From assembly GCF_900184795.1 (NCBI RefSeq), contig NZ_FXXN01000024.1:70366-134365 (forward strand): a DNA stretch of 64,000 bases. Direction: 5' to 3'. The position numbers and the translations under genes were made by a program. This document shows positions 56,342 through 64,000 of this stretch, one piece after another (the first letter of the stretch is position 1; each line of letters begins with the position of its first letter). The stretch is from Magnetospirillum sp. 15-1. GTDB taxonomy: Bacteria; Pseudomonadota; Alphaproteobacteria; Rhodospirillales; Magnetospirillaceae. The notes beneath the pieces were generated by a model. It did no database searches. It was not told the DNA's origin and saw nothing but the letters and a program-made list of their open reading frames with translations.

Positions 56342-58423
56342 ATGTCCCAGGGCAGCGACAGGAATACCGGCCGGCGCCGGATGGATCAGGCCGCAAATCT
56401 GCTGGTCCGCGCCACCGAAGCGCTGCTGCAGGCCTCGGACGAATTGGAACTGCTGGAACAGATCTGCCTGATCGGCGCCGAGGCCGGTCATTGCCTTGCC
56501 TGGATCGGCTATGCCGGGCAGCCGCCCGAACGCAAGGTGACGGTCATGGCCCGCGCCGGCCTGGCCGCCGACTATCTCGACGATCTGGCCCTCAGTTGGA
56601 ACGACGACGAAGCCGGCCAGGGTCCCACCGGCATCGCCATCCGCAGCGGCCAGCCCTATGTGCTGGCCGACACACGATCCGATCCGATCTTCGCCCCCTG
56701 GCTCCACAGGGCGGAGTTCCACGGCATCCGCTCGGGCGTCGCGCTGCCGGTGGGCGAAGGCGACCAGCGCATCGGCGCCCTGATGTTCTATTCCACCCAG
56801 CCCGACATGTTCGACACCCAGGTGGTCGGCATGCTGATGGGGGTGGCCCGCAACCTGTCCCACGGCATCGCCACCCTGCGCATGCGCGCCCGCCACCAGC
56901 AGATCGCCAAGGAACTGGCCGAGAGCGAACAGCGCTACCGCTCGCTGGTGGAATTGGCCCCCGACGCAATCGTCGTCCATGGCCACGGTTCCATCCTGTT
57001 CGCCAACCATGCGGCCATCCACGCCTTCGGCGCCAGTTCCTGGGCACCGCTCACCGGTCGGGCGGTCCTCGATCTGGTCCACCCCGACAGCCGTGGCGAC
57101 GCGCTGGAACGCCTGGACTCGCCGCCGCCCGGCCACGTCCTCAACCACTACCGGCTGCTGCGCCTGGACGGCTCGGCCTTCGACGCCGAAGTCCTGGCCT
57201 GCTCCATCTCCTTCCGCGGCCTGCCGGCCCGCCTGCTGGTCGTCCGCGACATCAGCGAGCGCACCAGGGTGCAGGAGACCCTGCTGCAGACCGCCAAGCT
57301 GGCCACCTTGGGCGAAATGGCCGCCGGGCTGGTCCACGAACTGTCCCAGCCGCTGAACATCATCCGCCTGACCTCCGAGGGCGCCCTGATGCTGATCGAG
57401 CGCGACAAGGCCAGCCAGGAGTTCCAGACCCAGCAATTCGCCCTGATCGCCGAGCAGTGCGAGCGCACCGCCGAGATCATCGACGACATCCGCATCTTCT
57501 CGCGCCGCGACACCACGCCCATCCAGGTGTTCGACGCCGCCCTGGCGGTACGCTCGGCCATCGAGGTGCTGGACGGCCAGTTCCGTCCCGACGGCATCGT
57601 CGTCCACCTGGAACTGCCTTCCGGCCCGCTGCCGGTACGCGGCCGGCGCATCCAGTTGGAGCAGGTGATGATGAACCTGCTCAACAATGCCCATCACGCT
57701 CTGCGCGACTCCAAGGAGTCCATGCCGGCCGACTGGAGCGGCGAGATTTCCGTCCGCGCCGCCCGCCAGGGCGACCATGTGGAGATCGCCATCGCCGACA
57801 ACGGCCCCGGCCTGCCCGAGAGCATGAAGGCCCACCTGTTCGAGCCGTTCTTCACCACCAAGGAGGCCGGACGCGGCACCGGCCTCGGCCTGTCGGTCAG
57901 CCACGGCCTGATCACCGCCATGAAGGGCTGCCTGACCCTGCAAGACAGCAAGGTGGGGGCCTATTTCGTCATCAGCCTGCCCCTGGACCTGGACGCCGCC
58001 GGGCCGGTTCCCCTGCCCGCCCTGTCACCCGGCCTGGCCCAGGCCGGATCGGACGACGCCCATATCCTGGTGGTGGACGACGAGACCACCGCCGCCCGGA
58101 CCCTGGCCCGCTACCTGCGGGAGCTGGGCTACCGGGTCAGCATCGCCGGCACCGGTCTCGAAGCCTGGAAGCTGTTTTCCGACGACCCCGCCGACGTGGT
58201 CATCACCGACCTGCGCATGCCGGCCGGCAATGGCGAGCAACTGGTGGAGAAGCTGCGCGACTATGATCCGCTGCTGCCCATCGTCATCGTCACCGGCCAT
58301 CTGGGTGCCACCGAACGGGTAGCCGCCAATCTGGAGGATGACCGCTGCGCCGTTCTGAAAAAGCCGGTGGCTCTGGCACAACTGGGGGAATTAGTCACGG
58401 TGTTCCTTAAGCCTCCGACCTAG
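56342..58423 (+). CDS. Hybrid sensor histidine kinase (GAF-PAS-kinase-receiver)
   Basis: This soluble 693-residue protein has a GAF domain (about 25-180), a PAS domain (about 195-315), HisKA (about 325-395; His in AGLVHELSQPLN), HATPase_c (about 430-550; MNLLNNAHHAL, DNGPGLPE, GTGLGLSVSHGL) and a receiver domain (about 575-690; phospho-Asp in VVITDLRMPAG near residue 622). It starts at ATG 56342 (MSQGSDRNTG), after GGAGAGGA. There is no transmembrane segment. The NarL-type response regulator gene lies 115 bases downstream and is the obvious partner. Confidence 0.9.
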   Translation: MSQGSDRNTGRRRMDQAANLLVRATEALLQASDELELLEQICLIGAEAGHCLAWIGYAGQPPERKVTVMARAGLAADYLDDLALSWNDDEAGQGPTGIAIRSGQPYVLADTRSDPIFAPWLHRAEFHGIRSGVALPVGEGDQRIGALMFYSTQPDMFDTQVVGMLMGVARNLSHGIATLRMRARHQQIAKELAESEQRYRSLVELAPDAIVVHGHGSILFANHAAIHAFGASSWAPLTGRAVLDLVHPDSRGDALERLDSPPPGHVLNHYRLLRLDGSAFDAEVLACSISFRGLPARLLVVRDISERTRVQETLLQTAKLATLGEMAAGLVHELSQPLNIIRLTSEGALMLIERDKASQEFQTQQFALIAEQCERTAEIIDDIRIFSRRDTTPIQVFDAALAVRSAIEVLDGQFRPDGIVVHLELPSGPLPVRGRRIQLEQVMMNLLNNAHHALRDSKESMPADWSGEISVRAARQGDHVEIAIADNGPGLPESMKAHLFEPFFTTKEAGRGTGLGLSVSHGLITAMKGCLTLQDSKVGAYFVISLPLDLDAAGPVPLPALSPGLAQAGSDDAHILVVDDETTAARTLARYLRELGYRVSIAGTGLEAWKLFSDDPADVVITDLRMPAGNGEQLVEKLRDYDPLLPIVIVTGHLGATERVAANLEDDRCAVLKKPVALAQLGELVTVFLKPPT

Positions 58424-58538
58424 TATATTTTTTAGGGATACTCTTTGACGCCATTGTTTGTTCCCAAAAGCTTGTTTAAACTTTCGAGTAGGTTGGGGTG
58501 GCTTGGCATAAGGTGAATTAATTTTGGGAGCGGGACTC

Positions 58539-59207
58539 ATGCAAATCCTGGTGGCCGATGACCACAAGCTGGTCCGCGATGGGTTGAGACCCTTTCTCCA
58601 GGAGCTCGAGCCCGGCGTGGAAATCCTCGACGCCGCCACCCTGGGTGAAGCCATCAAGGTTATCGATGAAACCCCAGGTATCGGCCTTGTCCTTCTGGAC
58701 CTGATGATGCCCGGCATGGACGGGCTCTCCGGTCTGCAGCAGATCAAGTCCCGCGTTCCGGAAACCCCGGTGGTGATCGTCTCGGGCTATTCCACCCGCG
58801 ACCACGTGGTGTCGGCCGTGCAGGCCGGCGCCGCCGGCTTCATCCCCAAGACGGTCAGCGGCACCGCCATGGTCAATGCGCTGCGTCTGGTGCTGTCGGG
58901 CGAGAAGTACCTGCCGTCCAGCACGTTCTTCGAGGACCCCAGCAACCAGACCATCACTCCGGTCACCGCCAAGCCGGCCGGCGCGCCGCCGCCCTTCGAC
59001 CGCCTGTCGCGGCGCGAGGGCGAGATTCTCGCCCAGTTGGTCGAGGGCCGCACCAACAAGGAAATCGCCATCGCCCTGTCGCTGCAGGAAATCACCATCA
59101 AGGTCCACCTGCGCAACGTCTACCGCAAGATCGGCGCCGCCAACCGCGCCCAAGCGGTGCGTATCGCCCTGCAATCGGGCTGGGTGATGCCGGAAGTCAT
59201 CAACTGA
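58539..59207 (+). CDS. NarL/FixJ-type response regulator
   Basis: This 222-residue regulator has a receiver domain (about 1-120; phospho-Asp in VLLDLMMPGMDG near residue 53) and a C-terminal LuxR-type helix-turn-helix (about 150-215; SRREGEILAQLVEGRTNKEIAIALSLQEITIKVHLRNVYRKIG, read in parts). It begins at ATG 58539 (MQILVADDHKLVRDG), with GGGAGCGGG just upstream. It follows the hybrid kinase on the same strand, so the two form a probable phosphorelay; targets are unknown. The region before it (58424-58538) is AT-rich and may hold its own promoter. Confidence 0.92.
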   Translation: MQILVADDHKLVRDGLRPFLQELEPGVEILDAATLGEAIKVIDETPGIGLVLLDLMMPGMDGLSGLQQIKSRVPETPVVIVSGYSTRDHVVSAVQAGAAGFIPKTVSGTAMVNALRLVLSGEKYLPSSTFFEDPSNQTITPVTAKPAGAPPPFDRLSRREGEILAQLVEGRTNKEIAIALSLQEITIKVHLRNVYRKIGAANRAQAVRIALQSGWVMPEVIN

Positions 59208-59230
59208 CCCGACTGTCGTCCTGACGCCCG

Positions 59231-59971
59231 TCATCCCGGCAGACCGCGCCGCGCCCGATCAGCGGCGGCCACGGCGGATTCGGCGTTCTCGCCCGGCTGC
59301 AGCACATGATAGCCGGAGAACAGCGCGAAGCTGTGGACGTCGCCCAGCCAGTAGAAGGGCTGCTGGTTGATGCGCTCCATGATGTCGCGCACCTTGTCGC
59401 GGGCGGCATTCAGTTCGGTCCCGGACAGCAGCAGGGCGAAATCGCTGCCGCCCATCAATCCCACCGGGTCCGAGGTCCGGAGCGAGCCCACCAGATGGGC
59501 GGTGACGTGGCGTAGCGCCCCGTCGCCGGCCGCCAGCCCCTGAATCTGACGCAGATGCTCGATCCCGGCCACGTGCAGCAGCACCAGGGTCCCCGAGCCG
59601 TGGCCGGTGCTGAGCAGCCCCTCCAGTTCCCGGATGAAGCCCCGCCGGTTGAGAGCCGGCACCATCACGTCGCGGTCGGCCAGACCTTCCAGATAGGCCT
59701 GACGCCGCCGGTTCTGGGATTCCATCCAGCGCAGGCGGTCGGCCTCGCTCAGCAGGCCGGTGACCGCCTTCAGCACCGCCGGGGTGATGGCGGCATCGGG
59801 CAGGCCCAGGATGGACGCCACATCGGCGACGCTGTGCTGGGTCTGGGGCGGCTCGTTCTGGGGATAGGGCGAATGGGGAGGGTGCCCCGGAGGATGCGAA
59901 TCCCGCTCGAGGGCGTATTCGTTGACATGCCCGATGGAATAAACCGGTTCGCTGCGAAACTGATTGGCCAT
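59231..59971 (-). CDS. Degenerate GGDEF-domain protein
   Basis: This protein of about 246 residues has an N-terminal unstructured, Pro- and His-rich stretch (about 1-45), a short helical region (VADVASILGLPDAAITPAVLKAV) and a GGDEF fold (about 100-240). The active-site loop is GGSDF rather than GGDEF, so one catalytic acidic residue is replaced by Ser. An RTSD sequence occurs just before it, an RxxD-type c-di-GMP site. It is thus more likely a c-di-GMP receptor than a cyclase. The start at ATG 59971 follows GGGGGGAAGG. It converges with the NarL regulator gene. Confidence 0.75.
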   Translation of the reverse strand: MANQFRSEPVYSIGHVNEYALERDSHPPGHPPHSPYPQNEPPQTQHSVADVASILGLPDAAITPAVLKAVTGLLSEADRLRWMESQNRRRQAYLEGLADRDVMVPALNRRGFIRELEGLLSTGHGSGTLVLLHVAGIEHLRQIQGLAAGDGALRHVTAHLVGSLRTSDPVGLMGGSDFALLLSGTELNAARDKVRDIMERINQQPFYWLGDVHSFALFSGYHVLQPGENAESAVAAADRARRGLPG

Positions 59972-60053
59972 CCTTCCCCCCGACGGGAAGTACGATTTCG
60001 ATGCATAGTAGCATGGGGGCCGGAAGCGTGTCCGAAATTTCGGCAATACGTCC

Positions 60054-60081
60054 TTGCGTCCAGGGCGCGGCTGCATATAAT
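60054..60081 (+). promoter_or_regulatory. Probable promoter of purEK
   Basis: TTGCGT (60054-60059), 16 bases, then a perfect TATAAT (60076-60081) lie 40 bases before the purE ATG. Confidence 0.6.
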
Positions 60082-60120
60082 TCCGCCCTTTCTCTTCCCT
60101 AGGCAGGGCAAGGATAGAGC

Positions 60121-60642
60121 ATGGTCAAAGCGGCCCCCATCCAGGTCGGCATCATCATGGGCAGCCAGTCGGACTGGGAGACCATGCGCCACGCCGCCCA
60201 GGTGCTCAGCGACCTCGGCATCGCCTTCGAGACCCGGGTGGTCTCGGCCCACCGCACGCCGAAGCGCCTCTACGACTACGCCACCTCGGCCAAGGGCCGC
60301 GGGCTGAAGGTGATCATCGCCGGAGCCGGCGGCGCCGCCCATCTGCCGGGCATGGCCGCCGCCATGACCACGCTGCCGGTATTCGGCGTGCCGGTGGAAA
60401 GCAAGGCGCTGAAGGGCCAGGACTCGCTGCTGTCCATCGTCCAGATGCCCGGCGGCATTCCGGTGGGAACCCTGGCCATCGGCAAGGCGGGCGCCACCAA
60501 TGCCGGCCTGCTGGCCGGCGCGGTGATCGCCCTGATGGACCCGGCGGTGGACGCGGCGCTGGAAGCCTGGCGCGCCCGCCAGACCGAATCGGTGGCCGAA
60601 GCTCCGGTGGACCCCGATTCTCCCGATCTGATCCGCCCGTGA
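60121..60642 (+). CDS. purE: N5-carboxyaminoimidazole ribonucleotide mutase
   Basis: PurE moves the carboxyl group of N5-CAIR to give CAIR in purine synthesis. This 173-residue class I protein has GSQSDWETM and SAHRTPKRL substrate-site motifs and the conserved [11 protein letters not shown] and [20 protein letters not shown] segments. The ATG at 60121 has AAGGATAGAGC upstream. Its stop overlaps the purK start (GTGA), so they are coupled. Confidence 0.96.
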   Translation: MVKAAPIQVGIIMGSQSDWETMRHAAQVLSDLGIAFETRVVSAHRTPKRLYDYATSAKGRGLKVIIAGAGGAAHLPGMAAAMTTLPVFGVPVESKALKGQDSLLSIVQMPGGIPVGTLAIGKAGATNAGLLAGAVIALMDPAVDAALEAWRARQTESVAEAPVDPDSPDLIRP

Positions 60643-61748
60643 GCCGCGATCCCGCGTCGTCTCCGCTGCCGCCCGGCAGCACCATCGGCATTATCGGCGG
60701 CGGCCAGTTGGGCCGCATGGCCGCCCTGGCGGCGGCGCGGCTGGGCTATCGCGTGCATATCTTCACGCCCGAGACCGACTCGCCCGCCGCCCAGGTGAGC
60801 GACGCCGCCACCATCGCCCGCTACGACGACCAGGACGCCATCGAGCGCTTCGTCCGCTCGGTGGACGTGGTGACCTTCGAATTCGAGAACATTCCGGCGG
60901 AAAGCGTGCGCCATATGGCCGAGCACGTGCCGGTACGCCCATGCTGGAGCGTGCTGGAGGTGGCGCAGGACCGCTGCAACGAGAAGCGCTTCTTCAACTC
61001 CATCGGCATCGAGACCGCCCCCTGGCGGGCGGTCGGCAGCCTGGACGAGCTGCGCCAGGCCATCGAGGAGATCGGCCGCCCCGCCGTGCTGAAGACCGCC
61101 CGGCTGGGCTATGACGGCAAGGGACAGGTCAAGATCGGCCCCGACACCGACCCGGCCGAGGCCTGGGCCGCCCTGGGCACCGGCCTGGAAGAGGCCGGCC
61201 TGGGCGTGCTGGAAGGCTTCATCGACTTCCTGGGGGAAATCTCGGTGATCGTGGCGCGCGGCGTGGACGGCGAGTGGGCCGCCTTCGATCCCGTATGGAA
61301 CATCCACCGCGACCACATTCTCGACACCACCACCGTTCCCGCCCCCATCGCGCCGTCGCTGATCGGCCAGGCCATGGACATCGCCCACCGCGCCGCCGAG
61401 GCGCTGGGCGTGGTCGGGCTGCTGGCGGTGGAGATGTTCGTCACCCCCGACGGCCTGCTGGCCAACGAGATGGCGCCCCGGCCGCATAATTCCGGCCACT
61501 GGACCATGGATGCCTGCGTCACCGACCAGTTCGAGCAGTTCATCCGCGCCGTCTGCGGCCTGCCGCTCGGCAACCCCGAGCGCCACTCCGACGCCGAGAT
61601 GAAGAACCTGATCGGCGCCGATGCCGGCCAGTGGCTGGACATCCTGAAGGACCCGTCGGCGCGCCTGCATCTCTATGGCAAGGCCGAGGCCCGTCCCGGA
61701 CGCAAGATGGGCCACGTCAATCGAATCCGGCCCCGTTCCGACCGCTGA
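60639..61748 (+). CDS. purK: 5-(carboxyamino)imidazole ribonucleotide synthase
   Basis: PurK uses ATP and bicarbonate to carboxylate AIR, giving N5-CAIR, the substrate of PurE. This 369-residue ATP-grasp protein has the N-terminal [17 protein letters not shown] motif, ATP-site segments [16 protein letters not shown] and [16 protein letters not shown], and the PurK landmark [12 protein letters not shown]. It starts at GTG 60639, four bases overlapping the purE stop, and should be translated by coupling. Confidence 0.96.
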   Translation: MSRDPASSPLPPGSTIGIIGGGQLGRMAALAAARLGYRVHIFTPETDSPAAQVSDAATIARYDDQDAIERFVRSVDVVTFEFENIPAESVRHMAEHVPVRPCWSVLEVAQDRCNEKRFFNSIGIETAPWRAVGSLDELRQAIEEIGRPAVLKTARLGYDGKGQVKIGPDTDPAEAWAALGTGLEEAGLGVLEGFIDFLGEISVIVARGVDGEWAAFDPVWNIHRDHILDTTTVPAPIAPSLIGQAMDIAHRAAEALGVVGLLAVEMFVTPDGLLANEMAPRPHNSGHWTMDACVTDQFEQFIRAVCGLPLGNPERHSDAEMKNLIGADAGQWLDILKDPSARLHLYGKAEARPGRKMGHVNRIRPRSDR

Positions 61749-61860
61749 TACCCCCTAAAGCAATGACGATTTCGTAACCAAGCGATTTCGCCATTGACCC
61801 CCAGGCTGTATTGCCGGATTTTTACTGCCGGTTATTACCCCTTAGATTTATGGGATTGCC

Positions 61861-62472
61861 TTGGAAGAGCTGGTCATCCACGTCCTGACCCAATACGGAT
61901 ACCTGCTCTATCCGCTCATCACCGCGTGGACCTTCATCGAAGGCGAGACGGTGGTGATCGTCACCGGCGTCCTGGCCTCGGAAGGCCGCTTCCGCATTCA
62001 TGTGGAATTGCTGGCCCTGGCGGCGCTGACCGGAAGCTTCTTCGGCGATCAGCTCTACTACTATATCGGCCGCAAATACGGCGCCCCGCTGCTCAAGCGC
62101 TGGCCGGGACTGTCGGGCCGCATCGAGTGGGCGTTCGAGACGGTCAACCGCAGCCCGGCCATCTTCATCCTGTCGTTCCGATGGATCTACGGGGTGCGTA
62201 ACGTCGCCCCCTTCATCGTCGGCATCGCCGGCGTGCCGCGCGTCAAGTATCTGATCCTGAACTTCACCGCGGCGGCCATCTGGGCGCATTCCTTCGCCTG
62301 GGGCGGCTATTTCATGGGCCGCAAGCTCGAGGAGTGGCTGGGCGACAGCAAGTGGTTCGTCCTGGGCGGCTTCATTCTCTTCATGATCTGCTTCGGGGTG
62401 TTCGGCGCCATGCGCGGCCGCTCCCAGAGCGCCGCCAAGCCAGCCGGCGAGCCGTCCGACCCCGCTCAGTAG
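61861..62472 (+). CDS. DedA-family membrane protein
   Basis: This 203-residue protein belongs to the DedA/SNARE-associated family, several members of which flip lipids (undecaprenyl phosphate or phosphatidylethanolamine). It has the family arrangement EGETVVIVTGVLA, GSFFGDQLYYYIGRKYG, then FRWIYGVRNVAPFIVG with the conserved Arg, and about five membrane helices. The start is TTG 61861; no in-frame ATG precedes the first helix, so a rare start is likely. It converges with the lytic transglycosylase gene, overlapping by seven bases. Confidence 0.85.
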   Translation: MEELVIHVLTQYGYLLYPLITAWTFIEGETVVIVTGVLASEGRFRIHVELLALAALTGSFFGDQLYYYIGRKYGAPLLKRWPGLSGRIEWAFETVNRSPAIFILSFRWIYGVRNVAPFIVGIAGVPRVKYLILNFTAAAIWAHSFAWGGYFMGRKLEEWLGDSKWFVLGGFILFMICFGVFGAMRGRSQSAAKPAGEPSDPAQ

Positions 62473-63269
62473 CGGTTGGCGGTATTCAGCGAGTTGCGCG
62501 CTTCCTGGAATTTCACACGGCGCAGCTGGTACTCGGCGACGCGGGCCTTGCGGTAGGCTTCGGCGATACGGCTGGCCTCGTCGCGGGCCGCCTGGGCGTT
62601 TTCCCGCCACGTCTTGCGCAACTCTTCCACACGGGCGTTGCCGGGCACCTGCCGCAGCGGCGGCGCCGACGGCACCGGCTTGATCCGCGCCGACGCCACC
62701 TGGGTGCCGGCGGCATTCGGCGGAGCGTTCCACACCTTCATCAGACGTTCGCGATAGGCGGCGGCCAGATGCGGGGTCTGGGAGTGATAGTAGGATGCCG
62801 CCGTCGGCCAGTGGCCGGTGGCGCCGAACAGGCCCTTGAGGAAACGGGCGGCATAGGCCACGTTGGCCGCCGGGTCGAAGGCCTCCTCCAGATTGGCGAA
62901 GGCGGTGGGGTGGTGCCGCAGGTTGACCTGCATGCAACCCACGTCGATGTTCTGCACGCCCCGCGCCTTGAGGCGCTTCACCTCGGCGATGGCTTCGGCC
63001 TTGCTGGGCAAATATCGCCCCTGCCCCTCGGCCATCACCGTCCACGGCCAGGCAATAACTGCCTTGTGCTGGGAGTCGTAGCGACCGGACTCGACGATGG
63101 AGATGGAGTGGAGCAGCGCGGTGGGAATGCCGTAGAGGCGCTCCTGGGTGGCGGCCTCGGCGGCGCACAAACCCTCGTTGGCGACGGTGGGGACGGCCTG
63201 GGCGGGCAGCGCCAGCACGGCCACGGCCGTGCTCACTCCCACCATCCATGCCATACGCCAAACCGCCAT
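62466..63269 (-). CDS. Exported lytic transglycosylase (SLT domain)
   Basis: This protein of about 267 residues cleaves peptidoglycan glycan strands. It has a signal peptide (MAVWRMAWMVGVSTAVAV, ending AQAVP) and an SLT domain at about 30-165 with the catalytic-type Glu in HSISIVESGRYD and the IDVGCMQVNLRHH motif. A low-complexity linker and a C-terminal coiled coil (about 205-260, KTWRENAQAARDEASRIAEAYRKARV in parts) follow. The start at ATG 63269 has GGGAGAG upstream; a longer frame continues into non-coding sequence. Some such proteins localise through the coiled coil, which is untested here. Confidence 0.88.
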   Translation of the reverse strand: MAVWRMAWMVGVSTAVAVLALPAQAVPTVANEGLCAAEAATQERLYGIPTALLHSISIVESGRYDSQHKAVIAWPWTVMAEGQGRYLPSKAEAIAEVKRLKARGVQNIDVGCMQVNLRHHPTAFANLEEAFDPAANVAYAARFLKGLFGATGHWPTAASYYHSQTPHLAAAYRERLMKVWNAPPNAAGTQVASARIKPVPSAPPLRQVPGNARVEELRKTWRENAQAARDEASRIAEAYRKARVAEYQLRRVKFQEARNSLNTANRY

Positions 63270-63430
63270 CACACTCTCCCTGGGGCCCATTGGCCGCAGG
63301 CATTCTTGCACACCCCATGCCAGGAATTCCACGATTCCCGCCATGAAGTGGTCATACCTGTGTTGCAGCCACCAAAGGGAGAGAAATGCCGATCTGGCGG
63401 CTTTCCGCGGTTTCTCCTCCGATTTTTGTC

Positions 63431-63459
63431 TTGCACCGCAACAAATCCACCGATATATA
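63431..63459 (+). promoter_or_regulatory. Candidate promoter with a direct repeat of TTGCACYGCARCAAA
   Basis: TTGCAC (63431) and TATATA (63454) are 17 bases apart. A 15-base element, TTGCACCGCAACAAA (63431-63445), recurs as TTGCACTGCAGCAAA (63460-63474), differing at two positions. Both copies flank the -10 box, so they may be an operator; the pattern resembles CTGC/GCAG-type sites of PhaR, as an inference only. Confidence 0.5.
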
Positions 63460-63466
63460 TTGCACT

Positions 63467-63558
63467 GCAGCAAAGGCCAGTCCCTCGGACCCCTTTCTGC
63501 TTTCTTGGACGTTTCCTCCCTAAACTCAAGCCGCTGGGGCAACCCAGCGGTTTTTTTT
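63467..63558 (+). ncRNA. Candidate small RNA of about 90 bases
   Basis: A transcript beginning near 63467 from the candidate promoter would end at the strong intrinsic terminator at 63531-63558. No protein frame with a ribosome site fits. The 443-base gap 63270-63712 otherwise holds no gene that I can support: the rest is AT-rich sequence after 63560 without recognisable motifs. Confidence 0.45.
63531..63558 (+). terminator. Strong intrinsic terminator
   Basis: CCGCTGGG (63531-63538) pairs with CCCAGCGG (63543-63550) around GCAA and is followed by eight T (63551-63558). It is a textbook plus-strand terminator with no annotated gene before it. Confidence 0.92.
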
Positions 63559-63712
63559 GATTTTTCAAGGGGTTCGCATATATCGAAAAATGCTAATCCC
63601 CCACCCTTTCCCCCACATTCTCCCCCACAAATCTGCCCCGTTTCCTGGGAGAAATCACGAATACCCGAGCAAGTAGCCCATCAACTACGTATGATGCCAC
63701 CCCGCACTTGCG

Positions 63713-63889
63713 TTAGATGACATCATCGACCATCAAAAACTCTTCACATTCAAAGCACTTTAGCCGATTTGAGAGGGTGATAACAAATGTAATGCCACCA
63801 CAGTGTGGGCATGGCCGGGCGTAATCGTCAGGATTGCGTTCAATTTCTTTTTGGTGATTAGCGATTTGCGATTCGTGAATGGTGCTCAT
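63713..63889 (-). CDS. Small zinc-ribbon protein
   Basis: This 58-residue protein starts at ATG 63889, six bases after AAGGAG. It has two CxxC pairs, CPHCG and CFEC, about 20 residues apart, forming a probable zinc ribbon in the C-terminal half; the N-terminus (STIHESQIANHQKEIERN) is charged and helical. The codon use and the surrounding DNA are AT-richer than the rest of the window, which suggests transferred DNA. I do not recognise a function; zinc ribbons of this size often act in phage or plasmid gene control. The longer frame to 63952 has no ribosome site. Confidence 0.75.
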   Translation of the reverse strand: MSTIHESQIANHQKEIERNPDDYARPCPHCGGITFVITLSNRLKCFECEEFLMVDDVI

Positions 63890-64000
63890 GATGTCTCCTT
63901 GATAAACAGTTTGCGATGAACTATTTATCAAAGATGCATTATTTTGCTGCAAATGCAGGATGGCTGTATATGTCAGTGTAAATCAGATGCTCGCGTTGCT

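Noticed and set aside
63148-63720. Plus-strand frame of 190 codons over the start of the lytic transglycosylase
   Set aside because: No ribosome site or domain; it overlaps the terminator and the non-coding gap.

Overview
The window is high-GC, densely coded chromosomal DNA of an alphaproteobacterium. A PopZ homologue beside valS and a TolC-family gene, two bacteriohemerythrins, CtaA/CtaB/SCO-supported heme-copper oxidase genes, many sensory proteins and an NrsF/ECF sigma pair point to Rhodospirillales. Magnetospirillum is my best guess, by inference only. No magnetosome gene is present.

Layout. 0-4.5 kb: rsh (cut by the left edge), rpoZ, a NYN-domain protein, a family-5 uracil-DNA glycosylase and a bacteriohemerythrin. 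4.5-12.4 kb, minus strand: a PAS/GGDEF diguanylate cyclase, valS, popZ, a TolC-family protein and a PCM-fold methyltransferase. 12.5-12.8 kb: tRNA-Cys and tRNA-Asn with promoter and terminator. 12.8-16.3 kb: methylmalonyl-CoA decarboxylase, an isolated chemoreceptor signalling tip, a Sel1-trypsin fusion and a second hemerythrin.

16.4-25.9 kb, minus strand: the most unusual block, read as one operon of exported FecR-like protein, CHASE2 adenylate cyclase, TPR-CHAT caspase-like protein, metallo-beta-lactamase/cyclic-nucleotide-binding protein and small lipoprotein. The parts suggest envelope sensing, cAMP synthesis, a cAMP-binding effector and a caspase-like protease. The cyclase frame is broken by a perfect 14-bp tandem duplication.

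26-32.2 kb: a D,D-carboxypeptidase, an SbmA/YddA-type ABC protein whose nucleotide-binding motifs are degenerate, a GH1 glycosidase and an ECF sigma/NrsF pair. 32.3-42.4 kb, minus strand: a respiratory island with two different heme-copper oxidase-like complexes, each with a CuA subunit, plus heme O/A synthesis (ctaB, ctaA), SCO, a TlpA-like thioredoxin and a cytochrome b/ferredoxin/MvhD fusion. Both subunits I lack the tyrosine expected of an oxygen reductase, so NO-reductase-like chemistry is possible.

42.4-52.7 kb: a membrane-fused spermidine synthase-like protein, a two-gene periplasmic-binding-protein/histidine-kinase sensor, and the assimilatory sulfate operon cysI-cysH-cysD-cysNC with a divergent rhodanese. 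52.7-63.3 kb: cell-wall enzymes (L,D-transpeptidase, DUF882 peptidase, lytic transglycosylase), a hybrid kinase with a NarL-type regulator, a degenerate GGDEF protein, purE-purK and a DedA protein. The last 0.5 kb is distinctly AT-richer, with a candidate small RNA and a small zinc-ribbon gene.
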